A stretch of 64,000 nt of DNA, taken from Paracoccaceae bacterium (GTDB lineage Bacteria; Pseudomonadota; Alphaproteobacteria; Rhodobacterales; Rhodobacteraceae). How positions within the stretch are numbered: the first letter of the stretch is position 1; the number at the start of each line of letters is the position of its first letter. Positions 10,096-18,275 of the stretch are shown here, one piece after another. Location of the stretch: NCBI GenBank assembly GCA_021775315.1, contig JAJFIC010000093.1, positions 1 through 64,000 of the forward strand, in the 5' to 3' direction. The position numbers were made by a program, and so were the translations under genes. Below the pieces are notes generated by a model. The model worked only from the letters and a program-made list of their open reading frames with translations. It was not told where the DNA came from and did no database searches.

Positions 10096-10667
10096 CTGTT
10101 TTGCGAATGATACTCTATATTTGGTTGTTTATCTACGGCGTTGGACACCCGGTTGGACATATTGAAAAACCCGGCGACCGACGCGATATCCCAGATGTCA
10201 GGATCGGAAAATCCGGCGTCTCGCAGCACCTGGCGATCGGATTCTTCTATCTTGTGGCCCACTTCCGTCATCTTGGCGGCGAAATCCAGCATTGCCTTGT
10301 GCCGCACAGACAAATCCGCAGCGCGGTAGTTCATCACCAACACCTCGCCAAGGGTCGGATCGCCCGACAATTGACGAACCGCCGCACCGTGGGCTGTCAG
10401 GCAATAAAAACAATGGTTGATAGACGAAACCACGACGGCGATCATTTCGCGTTCAAGTTTGTTCAACCCGCTGGGGCCAAGCATCAGATCGTTGTAAAGA
10501 GTGGTAAAGCCGTTCAGCTTGTCGATGTTAAAGGCGTAGGCCGATAAAACATTGGGCACAAAGCCCAGCTTTTCAACGCAAATGTCGAAATACCGCTGGG
10601 TTTCTTCGGGCAGCGGATCAACCTGTGGCAGGTCCAGCGCGTGAACCGGCTTGTCTTTTACACTCAC
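10092..10667 (-). CDS. AhpD-like peroxidase-related protein (carboxymuconolactone decarboxylase fold)
   Basis: The 191-residue protein has the AhpD/CMD fold with the redox motif H-C-F-Y-C-L-T-A-H-G (CxxC near residue 94), matching the peroxidase-related subgroup. Enzymes of this group are thought to reduce peroxides with the CxxC pair; the physiological substrate here is not known. GTG 10667 is the start, preceded by AAGGGG at 6 bases. It follows the GNAT gene by 11 bp and overlaps the OmpA gene by 4 bases. Confidence 0.88.
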   Translation of the reverse strand: MSVKDKPVHALDLPQVDPLPEETQRYFDICVEKLGFVPNVLSAYAFNIDKLNGFTTLYNDLMLGPSGLNKLEREMIAVVVSSINHCFYCLTAHGAAVRQLSGDPTLGEVLVMNYRAADLSVRHKAMLDFAAKMTEVGHKIEESDRQVLRDAGFSDPDIWDIASVAGFFNMSNRVSNAVDKQPNIEYHSQNR

Positions 10668-10678
10668 TTACAACCCCT

Positions 10679-11401
10679 TCATTTCATTCGATAATGGTAC
10701 TTACCAACAACTTGCATCCCAAGGCCAGCGAACAATCGTTGCGCAGGCAGGTTTTCGCCTGTGGTGACAGCAGACAGGTATTGCGCGCCTTGTTCAATTG
10801 CCCAAATTGCCGCTTTGCCCAAAAGATTGCGCCCGACGCCGAAACGGCGAAAATCCGGGTTTACCTCTAACGCATGAAGCATTGCGATTTCGTTATCATT
10901 TGCCACAAATGCAACGCCACCGGGATTTTCAAGGTAGCGGCTGAACAGATAGGTTTTAGGCCCCTCTGTGCGGTCCATGACCCTGAAACGAGGTTCCCTG
11001 ATGCCGCCGGTTTTCCACATTTCCTGCATCAGGGCCAAAGGTTCAGAACAGGGTATGGCATCAAGCGGGGCCGGGTCGATTTCTGCAAGATCTGCCGCAG
11101 AACCGGCAAATATCACCACCGGGTCGACCACCTTGTAGCCACGCGCCGCTAACATCTGATCCATCGCGTCGTTTTCGCCACGCAGCATGAAAATACCGGG
11201 CTGGCCCATGTCGGTCATCGCGGCCTCGGCCATATCAATATCGGCCTCGGACACGGGCATATCACTGGTTGCGGCAGACACGCGCTTGCCACCATCGTCA
11301 CCCCGTCGAATGACCCATGGCCCAAGCTGGCGCATTTCGGCAGGTGCCCAGGTCGCATCCATCGCGGCCAGAAAGCGCGCCTCGTCGGGAAAGCCGCTCA
11401 T
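10679..11401 (-). CDS. GNAT-family N-acetyltransferase
   Basis: I choose ATG 11401, which overlaps the cinA stop (ATGA, 11398-11401), over an in-frame start further upstream that would run deep into cinA. The resulting 240-residue protein has a C-terminal acetyltransferase domain with the acetyl-CoA loop R-R-F-G-V-G-R-N-L-L (near residue 185) and A-I-E-Q-G-A downstream, and N-x-P-A-Q-R-L-F-A-G-L-G-M near the end, the typical GNAT motif B. The N-terminal half is probably a degenerate second GNAT-like lobe. Acceptor substrate unknown. Confidence 0.88.
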   Translation of the reverse strand: MSGFPDEARFLAAMDATWAPAEMRQLGPWVIRRGDDGGKRVSAATSDMPVSEADIDMAEAAMTDMGQPGIFMLRGENDAMDQMLAARGYKVVDPVVIFAGSAADLAEIDPAPLDAIPCSEPLALMQEMWKTGGIREPRFRVMDRTEGPKTYLFSRYLENPGGVAFVANDNEIAMLHALEVNPDFRRFGVGRNLLGKAAIWAIEQGAQYLSAVTTGENLPAQRLFAGLGMQVVGKYHYRMK

Positions 11402-12132
11402 TGTTCGCGGGCTTCGGGAAATGCGGCCATCAGATCGGCAACAGCCGCGTCCAGTGCGGCGCGGTCTGAACAACGTGAAACGATATTGGCGCCGAAATTA
11501 CCGTTCAGGATGAACGGATAAGACCCGATAGCAACATCGGCGTGTTTAAGCGCGATGTCACCCAAAGGCCCGGCAATCACCCCTTCGGGCAGATCAATCC
11601 GCAAAGTCCGCGAAATCAGCGGCTGACCGCCAGCCAAAGTCGGCACGACAGATCCGACCATTGCCTGAAACACCGCAGGCACTCCGGCCATTACATGCAC
11701 GTTTTCAATCGAAAACCCCGGCGCGACCGACACCGGATTGTCAATCAGAACCGCCCCGTCAGGAATGCGCGCCATGCGCAACCGCGCGTCGTTCAGCTCG
11801 ATCCCCATTTTGCCGGTATGATGTTCCAACAACGCCCTTGCATCCGCGCGCACGTCAATGCCAACCGCAAAGGCTGCGGCAATTGCATCGGCTGTGATGT
11901 CGTCGTGCGTGGGCCCGATACCGCCGCTGGTGAACACATGATCCCAGCGTTTTGACAGGGCCTGAACCGCCATCACGATGTTTTTATGGTTGTCGTCAAC
12001 AATCCGCACTTCGCGCAGATCAATCGCGGCCTCGGTCAAACGCTCGGCCAGAAAGCCAAGGTTCTTGTCCTTTGTGCGACCCGACAGGATTTCATCCCCG
12101 ATCACCAGCATCGCAGCAGTAGGATTGGCCAT
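11398..12132 (-). CDS. CinA-like molybdopterin-binding domain protein
   Basis: ATG 12132 gives 244 residues starting M-A-N-P-T-A; the longer open frame upstream only mirrors sfsA. The protein is one MoCF-biosynthesis/molybdopterin-binding domain: V-I-G-D-E-I-L-S-G-R-T-x-D-x-N near residue 9 and S-G-G-I-G-P-T-H-D-D-I-T near 66. This matches the N-terminal domain of competence/damage-inducible CinA. The C-terminal nicotinamide-nucleotide amidase domain is absent, as is common in alphaproteobacteria where the two are separate genes. Nucleotide pyrophosphatase activity is the best family-based guess. First gene of the four-gene minus-strand operon. Confidence 0.9.
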   Translation of the reverse strand: MANPTAAMLVIGDEILSGRTKDKNLGFLAERLTEAAIDLREVRIVDDNHKNIVMAVQALSKRWDHVFTSGGIGPTHDDITADAIAAAFAVGIDVRADARALLEHHTGKMGIELNDARLRMARIPDGAVLIDNPVSVAPGFSIENVHVMAGVPAVFQAMVGSVVPTLAGGQPLISRTLRIDLPEGVIAGPLGDIALKHADVAIGSYPFILNGNFGANIVSRCSDRAALDAAVADLMAAFPEAREQ

Positions 12133-12180
12133 CTTATCCCCGATCTTGTCCCTTGTCCGTCCAAGGTATAGGACCAAGCA

Positions 12181-12903
12181 ATGCAGTTTCAAAGCCCTCT
12201 TATCCGCGCCATTTTGATCCGTCGCTATAAACGGTTTCTGGCCGACGTAATCTTGCCCGACGGCAGTGTCGTTGTTGCACATTGCGGCAATCCCGGCGCG
12301 ATGACCGGATTGAAAGACGAAGGCATGGTGGTTTGGGTCGAACCCAATGACGACCCCAAACGCAAGCTGGACTATGCGTGGAAGCTGGTTCAACTGCCGG
12401 ATGGCCATTGGGCGGGCGTGGACACCAACCTGCCGAACACACTGGTGGCGGAGGCTTTGGCAGATGCACAGATCGCTGAACTGACGGGCTATCAAAACCT
12501 GCGGCGCGAGGTGAAATATGGCGCTAACAGCCGTATTGATTTTCTGCTGACAGACCCGGACCGGCGTGATTGTTATGTCGAGGTCAAGGCCGTTACCTTT
12601 CAGCGAAAACAAGGCGTGGCCGAGTTTCCGGACAGCGTCACCGAACGCGGCACCAAGCATCTGCGCGAATTGATCAACATGACCGGTGAAGGGCATCGCG
12701 CCGTGATGTTATACGTGGTGCACCGCACCGATTGCCAACACTTTAAAATCGCGGCGGACGTGGATGCGACCTATGCGGCCCTGTTCGATCAAGCCCGCAC
12801 AGCAGGCGTTGAAATGCTAAGCTATGACTGCGATTTGTCGCAAAGCAGTGAACGGATCAGACGAATGGTAAAGGTTGACAGTGAAATGCAATCGCCGGGG
12901 TAA
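12181..12903 (+). CDS. sfsA: SfsA sugar-fermentation-stimulation family protein
   Basis: The 240-residue product matches SfsA end to end: R-x-x-R-Y-K-R-F-L-A-D-V near residue 14, H-C-G-N-P-G-A-M-T-G near 34, the central Y-V-E-V-K-A-V-T motif near 135 (a restriction-nuclease-like D/E-V-K core), F-P-D-S-V-T-E-R-G-x-K-H-L near 151. SfsA was named for effects on maltose metabolism in E. coli; its molecular activity is not firmly established, though the fold suggests nucleic-acid binding or cleavage. It is divergent from cinA across 48 bp. Confidence 0.95.
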   Translation: MQFQSPLIRAILIRRYKRFLADVILPDGSVVVAHCGNPGAMTGLKDEGMVVWVEPNDDPKRKLDYAWKLVQLPDGHWAGVDTNLPNTLVAEALADAQIAELTGYQNLRREVKYGANSRIDFLLTDPDRRDCYVEVKAVTFQRKQGVAEFPDSVTERGTKHLRELINMTGEGHRAVMLYVVHRTDCQHFKIAADVDATYAALFDQARTAGVEMLSYDCDLSQSSERIRRMVKVDSEMQSPG

Positions 12904-12927
12904 TGGCCACGCCCACCGGATGCCCCT

Positions 12928-13035
12928 TTAATTCCGCTTGTTATGCCCATTGCCCCACAAAAGAACGCCGATCCCGACGAAAAAGAAACCAAGACCCGCG
13001 AAAAAGCAGCCGATATATAGCAGATTGATGGCCAT
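12928..13035 (-). CDS. Candidate 35-residue membrane protein
   Basis: ATG 13035 is preceded by AAGGAGG at 5 bases, the strongest ribosome-binding site in this part of the window. The product is a short N-terminus, one long hydrophobic segment (about residues 4-28, rich in Phe, Gly, Leu and Val) and a polar basic tail. It should be a single-span inner-membrane protein. The same frame stays open upstream to ATG 13203, giving a 91-residue alternative, but that start overlaps the map ribosome-binding site and has no good site of its own. No recognised family. Confidence 0.45.
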   Translation of the reverse strand: MAINLLYIGCFFAGLGFFFVGIGVLLWGNGHNKRN

Positions 13036-13207
13036 GACGCCCTCCTTATAACTATACAGATACGCCTTTTGTGCCGCGTTTTCGATGGCCTGTGGCAACG
13101 TGTCTTTGGGCTGGCCGACTTCAAAGCCAACGAAAATCACCTGCCCCTCTGGCAAAGTTTCACAATTCCGACTATTTAACCCAAAACACCCTAACAGGAG
13201 CATTCCC

Positions 13208-14020
13208 GTGGAAGGTCAAACCCCGGGCCGCCTGAACAAAGACGGCATTCAAATTCACACGCCCGACGAATTCGCGGGCATGCGCGCCTCTGGTGATCTG
13301 GCGGCGCGAACCCTCGATATGATTGCAGAACACGTCGTGCCGGGGGTAACTACGGGCGAGCTTGACCAGATTTGCCATGATTACATGGTGGCGAATGGCT
13401 CGGTCCCGGCGACGCTGGGCTATAAAGGCTATACTAAATCCAGCTGCATCTCGATCAATCATGTGGTGTGTCACGGTATTCCATCGGATAAAAAGCTGAA
13501 AGACGGCGATATCCTGAATATCGACGTGACTTGTATTCTGGATGGCTGGTTTGGTGACAATTCCCGGATGTATGTGGCTGGCCGTCTAAGCCGCAAGGCT
13601 GAACGCCTGATACAAGTGACCCATGACGCCCTGATGCTGGGCATAGATCAGGTCAAACCGGGCAATACCTTTGGCGACATCGGTGCCGCCATCCAACGCT
13701 ATGTCGAGGCCCACCGCATGTCAGTGGTCCGCGATTTTTGCGGTCACGGTCTGGGGCGGGTGTTTCATTCCGCGCCCAACGTTCTGCATTATGGGCGCTG
13801 GGGGACTGGCCCGGTTCTGGAAGAAGGCATGTTCTTTACGATTGAGCCGATGGTCAACCTTGGCAAACCGGATACCAAAGTGCTGCCCGATGACTGGACC
13901 GCCGTCACCAAAGACAAATCACTGTCGGCACAGTTCGAGCATTCCATAGGCGTGACGGCTGATGGGTTCGAGATTTTTACCCTGTCACCGACCGGGAAAT
14001 TCCATCCGACCTGGGGTTAA
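13208..14020 (+). CDS. map: Methionine aminopeptidase, type I
   Basis: Removes the N-terminal methionine from nascent proteins. The start is taken as GTG 13208, preceded by ACAGGAG at 8 bases; a longer in-frame start at 13085 adds residues unlike the family. The 270-residue enzyme shows the five metal ligands in context: D in D-V-T (near 109), D in G-D-N-S-R-M-Y (near 120), H in G-H-G-L-G-R (near 183), E in T-I-E-P-M (near 216) and E in F-E-H-S-I (near 247). The substrate-binding His lies in S-I-N-H-V-V-C-H-G near residue 91. Confidence 0.97.
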   Translation: MEGQTPGRLNKDGIQIHTPDEFAGMRASGDLAARTLDMIAEHVVPGVTTGELDQICHDYMVANGSVPATLGYKGYTKSSCISINHVVCHGIPSDKKLKDGDILNIDVTCILDGWFGDNSRMYVAGRLSRKAERLIQVTHDALMLGIDQVKPGNTFGDIGAAIQRYVEAHRMSVVRDFCGHGLGRVFHSAPNVLHYGRWGTGPVLEEGMFFTIEPMVNLGKPDTKVLPDDWTAVTKDKSLSAQFEHSIGVTADGFEIFTLSPTGKFHPTWG

Positions 14021-14061
14021 GGTTAACCCTAAATTAAACGGAATCAGCGGATGTTTAAACC

Positions 14062-14844
14062 ATGTCCACTGATCCACATTCCCTATCTTCATTTGCCGAA
14101 GCACCGCTGCCCGGTTTTACCTTTGAAAACCCACTGCCGGAAGCGGTGAAACCGGCCATCCCACATGGGGCCGAGGATTTTCGCAAAGATCATCGCGCCC
14201 GCCTGCGCCAGCGATTCACCGATGGTGGCGCAACAGCGATGCCCGATTACGAACTGTTGGAACTGGTGTTGTTTCGCGCTATTGCGCGTCAGGATGTCAA
14301 ACCAATTGCCCGGCGTCTGATGGCGGAATTCGGCGATTTCAACTCCATACTGGCGGCTGAACCCAGACGTTTGGCGAAAATCAAAGGCGTTGGTGCCAGT
14401 GTCGTTCAGGAACTGAAGATTGTTGAGGCTGCGGCGCACCGTATGGCCCGCGCCCGCATCATGGATCGCCCGATACTGTCATCTTGGGACGCCCTGTTGG
14501 ATTATTGCAAAACCGTCATGGCATACCGGCAGGTGGAGCAGTTTCGCATTCTTTTTCTGGATCGCAAAAACATTCTGATCGGCGACGAAGAACAACAAAA
14601 AGGCACCGTTGACCATGTGCCGGTTTACCCGCGCGAAGTCGTCAAACGCGCGTTGGAACTGAACGCCTCGGCCCTGATACTGGTGCACAATCACCCGTCT
14701 GGCGACCCAACGCCTTCGGGTGCGGATATCGACATGACGAACCGCATTAAAGACGCGGCAGATGTGCTTGGAGTCATTCTGCACGACCACCTGATTATCG
14801 GCAAAAGCGAAAATTTCAGTTTCCGCTCGGCGGGGTATTTGTGA
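14062..14844 (+). CDS. radC: RadC family JAB-domain protein
   Basis: The 260-residue protein has an N-terminal helix-hairpin-helix region (about 75-125) and a C-terminal JAB/MPN domain carrying the JAMM metal motif H-N-H-P-S-G-D-P-T-P-S-G-A-D (near residue 214). Despite the historical name, a direct DNA-repair role for RadC has been doubted. It lies 41 bp after map on the same strand with a weak ribosome-binding site, so it may be translated at a low level from a map transcript. Confidence 0.95.
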   Translation: MSTDPHSLSSFAEAPLPGFTFENPLPEAVKPAIPHGAEDFRKDHRARLRQRFTDGGATAMPDYELLELVLFRAIARQDVKPIARRLMAEFGDFNSILAAEPRRLAKIKGVGASVVQELKIVEAAAHRMARARIMDRPILSSWDALLDYCKTVMAYRQVEQFRILFLDRKNILIGDEEQQKGTVDHVPVYPREVVKRALELNASALILVHNHPSGDPTPSGADIDMTNRIKDAADVLGVILHDHLIIGKSENFSFRSAGYL

Positions 14845-14856
14845 CGATCCGCAAGG

Positions 14857-16434
14857 TCACTTTACCCAGACTTCAACCCGGCGATTGATGCCGCGCCCGG
14901 CAGCGTCGTCATTGCAGGCAAGCGGGGACACCTCGCCCATGCCAAGGGTCTGAATGTTGATCCTGCTAAGGTCCGCCCGGGTTGATGCGGCCTTTACCAG
15001 CGCCGCCACCTGTTCGGCCCGTTGTTCAGATATCCGCCGGTTGCCAACAGCGCTGCCTTGAGAATCCGAAAACCCGGCAAAGATCAGCTTTTTCCCGTCA
15101 AAATCGCCAACCTCGATCATTTCCGCAAGCGCGCGAATATTGCGCCGCGACCGGGCGTCGATGGTTTTGGAGTTATCGTTGAACCGAAACGAGGCGGACA
15201 ACCGGCGCGCGCCAGAAAACAGGCGGACAAAATTCTTGAGGTTGGCCAGTGAAACATCATCCGAAGAATGGGCGATGGCGTTGCTGACGCGATCCTGCTG
15301 GCGGGACAACGACAGCGGACGCAGCGCAAGTCCAACATAGCCCAATTCGGTAATTGCGTTCTGCGCGGCATCCGAATCCAAAAAGGTCAGGAAATTCCGG
15401 GCAAAAACCGGCAACCGCCCTTTGGGATGGAAGATGTAGAAATTCCGCGCCAACGGATAATCACCGGATTGCAGCCCAAAGGCCGTCGGCGATTGGTGGA
15501 TGCCACACGCGCCCTTAATCGCCAGTGGTTTGGCATTGCGAATGCCAGCAAACCCGGTCAGCCCGATGGAAAACGGGTCGATCAACACCGCTTTGGACAA
15601 AGCCTCATCTGACGCAAACGTGCGGGCGGCGATTGGCTGTGGTGCCTCCGGATCTGAAAAGAACACACGCCGAAACTCGACATCCTTGTCCGTGCCGACA
15701 GCAGGCGCAAACAGGCTGATCGGGGCGTTAACGCCGCCAAGTTCGGACCAGTTGGTGATCTGCCCGGAATAGATGCCCGTAATCTGTTCAATCGACAGCG
15801 CCGAAACCGGGTTTAGCGGCGACACAACAAAGATCAGGCCATCAACCGCCAAAAGCTGGCGCGAATGCGGGTTGGACGGGTCGGCCGATCCGTTGTTTTT
15901 CGCCTGTTGAACCTCTTGTGTGGTCGCCAATCGTTCTGAAATCGCCAGATCAACCTGACCCTGCGCCAAGGCCGCCAAACCCTGAGCTGAATAAACGGGT
16001 TTTGCTTGCAGTCGCGCCACCGGAATGCGCGCAGAGTCAGAAACGAAATACGTCCAGCCTTGCGCGCCGTGATCCTGCCGCAACGTTATGTGACCCGCAC
16101 GAAAGCCAAAATCCTCGATCAATCCCGGAAGCAGGTCTTTGACGATCGCAGGGGTGGCCGCGATGGTGATATCGGCCGCATATTGCCCCGGGTCCGGGCA
16201 GGCATGCCCGACGCAACTAAGCCCCAGCGCGTTCAGGGTCAGTTCACCAAAATTCGACTGAATGCGATAATACTCGCCGTTGAATTCCAACAGCACGCCC
16301 GAAAGCTCGACCGAGCCGTCGGCGGATTTAAGTGTAACGTCCTGCGCGGAAACCGGGGGTGCTGATATCTGTGATATTGCCAAAAGCAAAAGACCAACGA
16401 TCGTCAGAACCCATCGCCTGTTCAACCGTGTCAT
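14857..16434 (-). CDS. PstS-like substrate-binding domain fused to an OmpA domain
   Basis: A signal peptide (about 1-31, ending V-S-A-Q) is followed by a type 2 periplasmic binding domain (about 75-370) with the PstS-like stretch I-x-x-I-Y-S-G-Q-I-T-N-W-S-E-L-G-G near residue 228. The C-terminus (about 405-525) is an OmpA-like peptidoglycan-binding domain with A-G-F-S-D-S-Q-G-S and N-R-R-V-E-V. The solute-binding part would thus be tethered to the cell wall rather than delivered to a transporter; no ABC permease or ATPase gene is nearby. Phosphate or another oxyanion is the family-level ligand guess. It follows the 523-residue envelope gene by 18 bp and is probably co-transcribed with it. Confidence 0.85.
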   Translation of the reverse strand: MTRLNRRWVLTIVGLLLLAISQISAPPVSAQDVTLKSADGSVELSGVLLEFNGEYYRIQSNFGELTLNALGLSCVGHACPDPGQYAADITIAATPAIVKDLLPGLIEDFGFRAGHITLRQDHGAQGWTYFVSDSARIPVARLQAKPVYSAQGLAALAQGQVDLAISERLATTQEVQQAKNNGSADPSNPHSRQLLAVDGLIFVVSPLNPVSALSIEQITGIYSGQITNWSELGGVNAPISLFAPAVGTDKDVEFRRVFFSDPEAPQPIAARTFASDEALSKAVLIDPFSIGLTGFAGIRNAKPLAIKGACGIHQSPTAFGLQSGDYPLARNFYIFHPKGRLPVFARNFLTFLDSDAAQNAITELGYVGLALRPLSLSRQQDRVSNAIAHSSDDVSLANLKNFVRLFSGARRLSASFRFNDNSKTIDARSRRNIRALAEMIEVGDFDGKKLIFAGFSDSQGSAVGNRRISEQRAEQVAALVKAASTRADLSRINIQTLGMGEVSPLACNDDAAGRGINRRVEVWVK

Positions 16435-16452
16435 TCATTGCCGCCCATGATT

Positions 16453-18024
16453 CTATCTGGTGGCGATAATCAAGTCCCTGACAACGTTTTTCAAGACAAT
16501 GCTTTGATCGCTATTGCCACAGGCAGGAAAGCGGAAGGCAACGCCGGATGCACCGACCAGCCGACCGCCACGAGAGCGCAGGCTTTGCACGATGCCGCTA
16601 CCCGCGCAATATTGGCCCGAGGCATGCGCCGATACGCTGAAATCAACAACGCCGGACTTGGTTTTTTGGGATATCGGCAGGCTGTACACCTCGGCCATAT
16701 CCGCGTCTTTCAGTGATCTGTCGCCAAGCTGCAACACATATCCCCCGCCATAGCGTTCTGCCTGATCCGCCGCGCTGGGCTGACCTTGCCAGATATGCCC
16801 GCGCGATTGAAGCGAGGCACCAAATTCAAGCGCATGTAAATCAACCTCGAAATCACCGCGCCACTGGATCGCCACACGGTCGATATGCTCAAGCTCGGGC
16901 ACATTGACCGAGGTTTTCAGCGTTGTGCCATCCATCAGGCGCACCAGAAAATGGGCGTTGGTTTCAAAGGCGGGCACGGCGATTTTCAGGTTGCCGATAT
17001 GGTCGGTTTTCACCGTGACCTTCAGTTTACCGTGCTGAATATCGACGCGGGAATTCGGCTGGCATGGGGCTTTGAGGTTCAGTTCGACCAGACCGCTTTC
17101 GATGGTCAGACCGGAAAAGTTGATGCTGCACGGGGTTCCGAACGGGCTTTGGTCGATACCGGCCATGACGTTTGGAAATTGAAACCCCATGTCGATCCGC
17201 ACCATCCGCGCCGTCAAAGCACCGCTGTTGGTATTTGGCAGGGCCGAGGTTTCATCGCTGGGCAAAGCAGGCAAAGCTTGCGCTGCGGTTTCGTCAATCG
17301 GGCTTTCGTCGGTCAAGGTGTCCGTGGTTGCCGCGACTTCGACCATGGTTTTGGTGTCGATGCCATTGCTGGCCGTCTGCGGCAGATTTTCCATCGTGAA
17401 AACACCGTCAACCGCGCCGACTTTGGTCAACTGCGCAGGTTTTGCGAAAGACAACGGCGCCTCGACCGCGACTTTGGCCAGTTTCGCACCGGAAACCGGG
17501 ATGGCCGTGGTTTCAGCCGGGGCGACCCTGCCAAGATGCACATTGGTGATTTCCAGTTCCTGCATGTTGAAACCGATCTGGGTTTCAAAACCGGCTAGCT
17601 CGACCGCTGGGCCGGTGGCCACGGAATCCACCGGATCACGCGATTCAATTAGGCGCAAGGCAACACTGGCAGGTTCACATCCCAGGCCGGTGTTCAGACA
17701 ATAGGAAAATGACTGGTGGCCTGTACAGCTGGTTGAGTTGGTGTAAACAAAGCTGCCGCCTGCCTGCGAAACACTGCCACAGCCCGGTTGGCTGACCAGT
17801 CTGATGTCGGCCAAAGCAACCTTTTGCGAGTCGATATCGTTGCGCAAAACAAACAACCGCTGTTCGCGCCCGGCGTGAACCGTAAAGATGTCATCAACAG
17901 CCACAACGCCCTTTTCACCCCGAAATGTCGCCATCAGAGTGTCAGAGTTTTGGGTAATCACAGCAACGGACACTGTCAGAAACAGTGCTGTGTAAACCAA
18001 ACCCGTTTTTTCTGTGATGCGCAC
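16453..18024 (-). CDS. Envelope protein of unknown function with an N-terminal anchor and Ig-like domain
   Basis: No family recognised with confidence. Residues about 8-26 are hydrophobic after a basic start (an uncleaved anchor or signal peptide). Residues about 38-125 look like a cadherin/VCBS-type Ig-like domain: a V-x-D-x-F-x-V-x-x-G opening, an L-R-N-D-I-D segment and several cysteines that could pair. About 125-270 is low-complexity, rich in Ala, Thr, Pro and Val. The rest is a large beta-rich region with two further cysteine pairs. It sits 18 bp upstream of the PstS-like/OmpA gene, so the two probably work together in the periplasm. Confidence 0.75.
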   Translation of the reverse strand: MRITEKTGLVYTALFLTVSVAVITQNSDTLMATFRGEKGVVAVDDIFTVHAGREQRLFVLRNDIDSQKVALADIRLVSQPGCGSVSQAGGSFVYTNSTSCTGHQSFSYCLNTGLGCEPASVALRLIESRDPVDSVATGPAVELAGFETQIGFNMQELEITNVHLGRVAPAETTAIPVSGAKLAKVAVEAPLSFAKPAQLTKVGAVDGVFTMENLPQTASNGIDTKTMVEVAATTDTLTDESPIDETAAQALPALPSDETSALPNTNSGALTARMVRIDMGFQFPNVMAGIDQSPFGTPCSINFSGLTIESGLVELNLKAPCQPNSRVDIQHGKLKVTVKTDHIGNLKIAVPAFETNAHFLVRLMDGTTLKTSVNVPELEHIDRVAIQWRGDFEVDLHALEFGASLQSRGHIWQGQPSAADQAERYGGGYVLQLGDRSLKDADMAEVYSLPISQKTKSGVVDFSVSAHASGQYCAGSGIVQSLRSRGGRLVGASGVAFRFPACGNSDQSIVLKNVVRDLIIATR

Positions 18025-18275
18025 GACTGCCTCCGGTGTTCATGCTTTTGTTCAGCTTAAGGTATCGCTGGCAAATGTGGCCATAATATCGAAATGCCAT
18101 GACAATTTAAGGAAGCATACTAAAGCCCCGTTAAACCAACCTAATGCGCCCATCCGGCATGAACCACAGGATATAGTGGCACAGAACACGCCACACACCA
18201 GCAAGGGCGGCATTTCACAAAACAACAGCCCAACAATTTACCAATCGGGCGAAAATGCGGCGCCCAAGGGCAGCC

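Noticed and set aside
12133-12696. N-terminal extension of the cinA-like frame by 188 residues
   Set aside because: The extra part lies entirely opposite sfsA and lacks domain similarity; the ATG at 12132 gives the normal domain start.
18025-18275. Gap between secA and the envelope gene searched for a small gene or terminator
   Set aside because: No frame with a ribosome-binding site and no stem followed by a clean T-run; only the promoter of the 523-residue gene is expected here.
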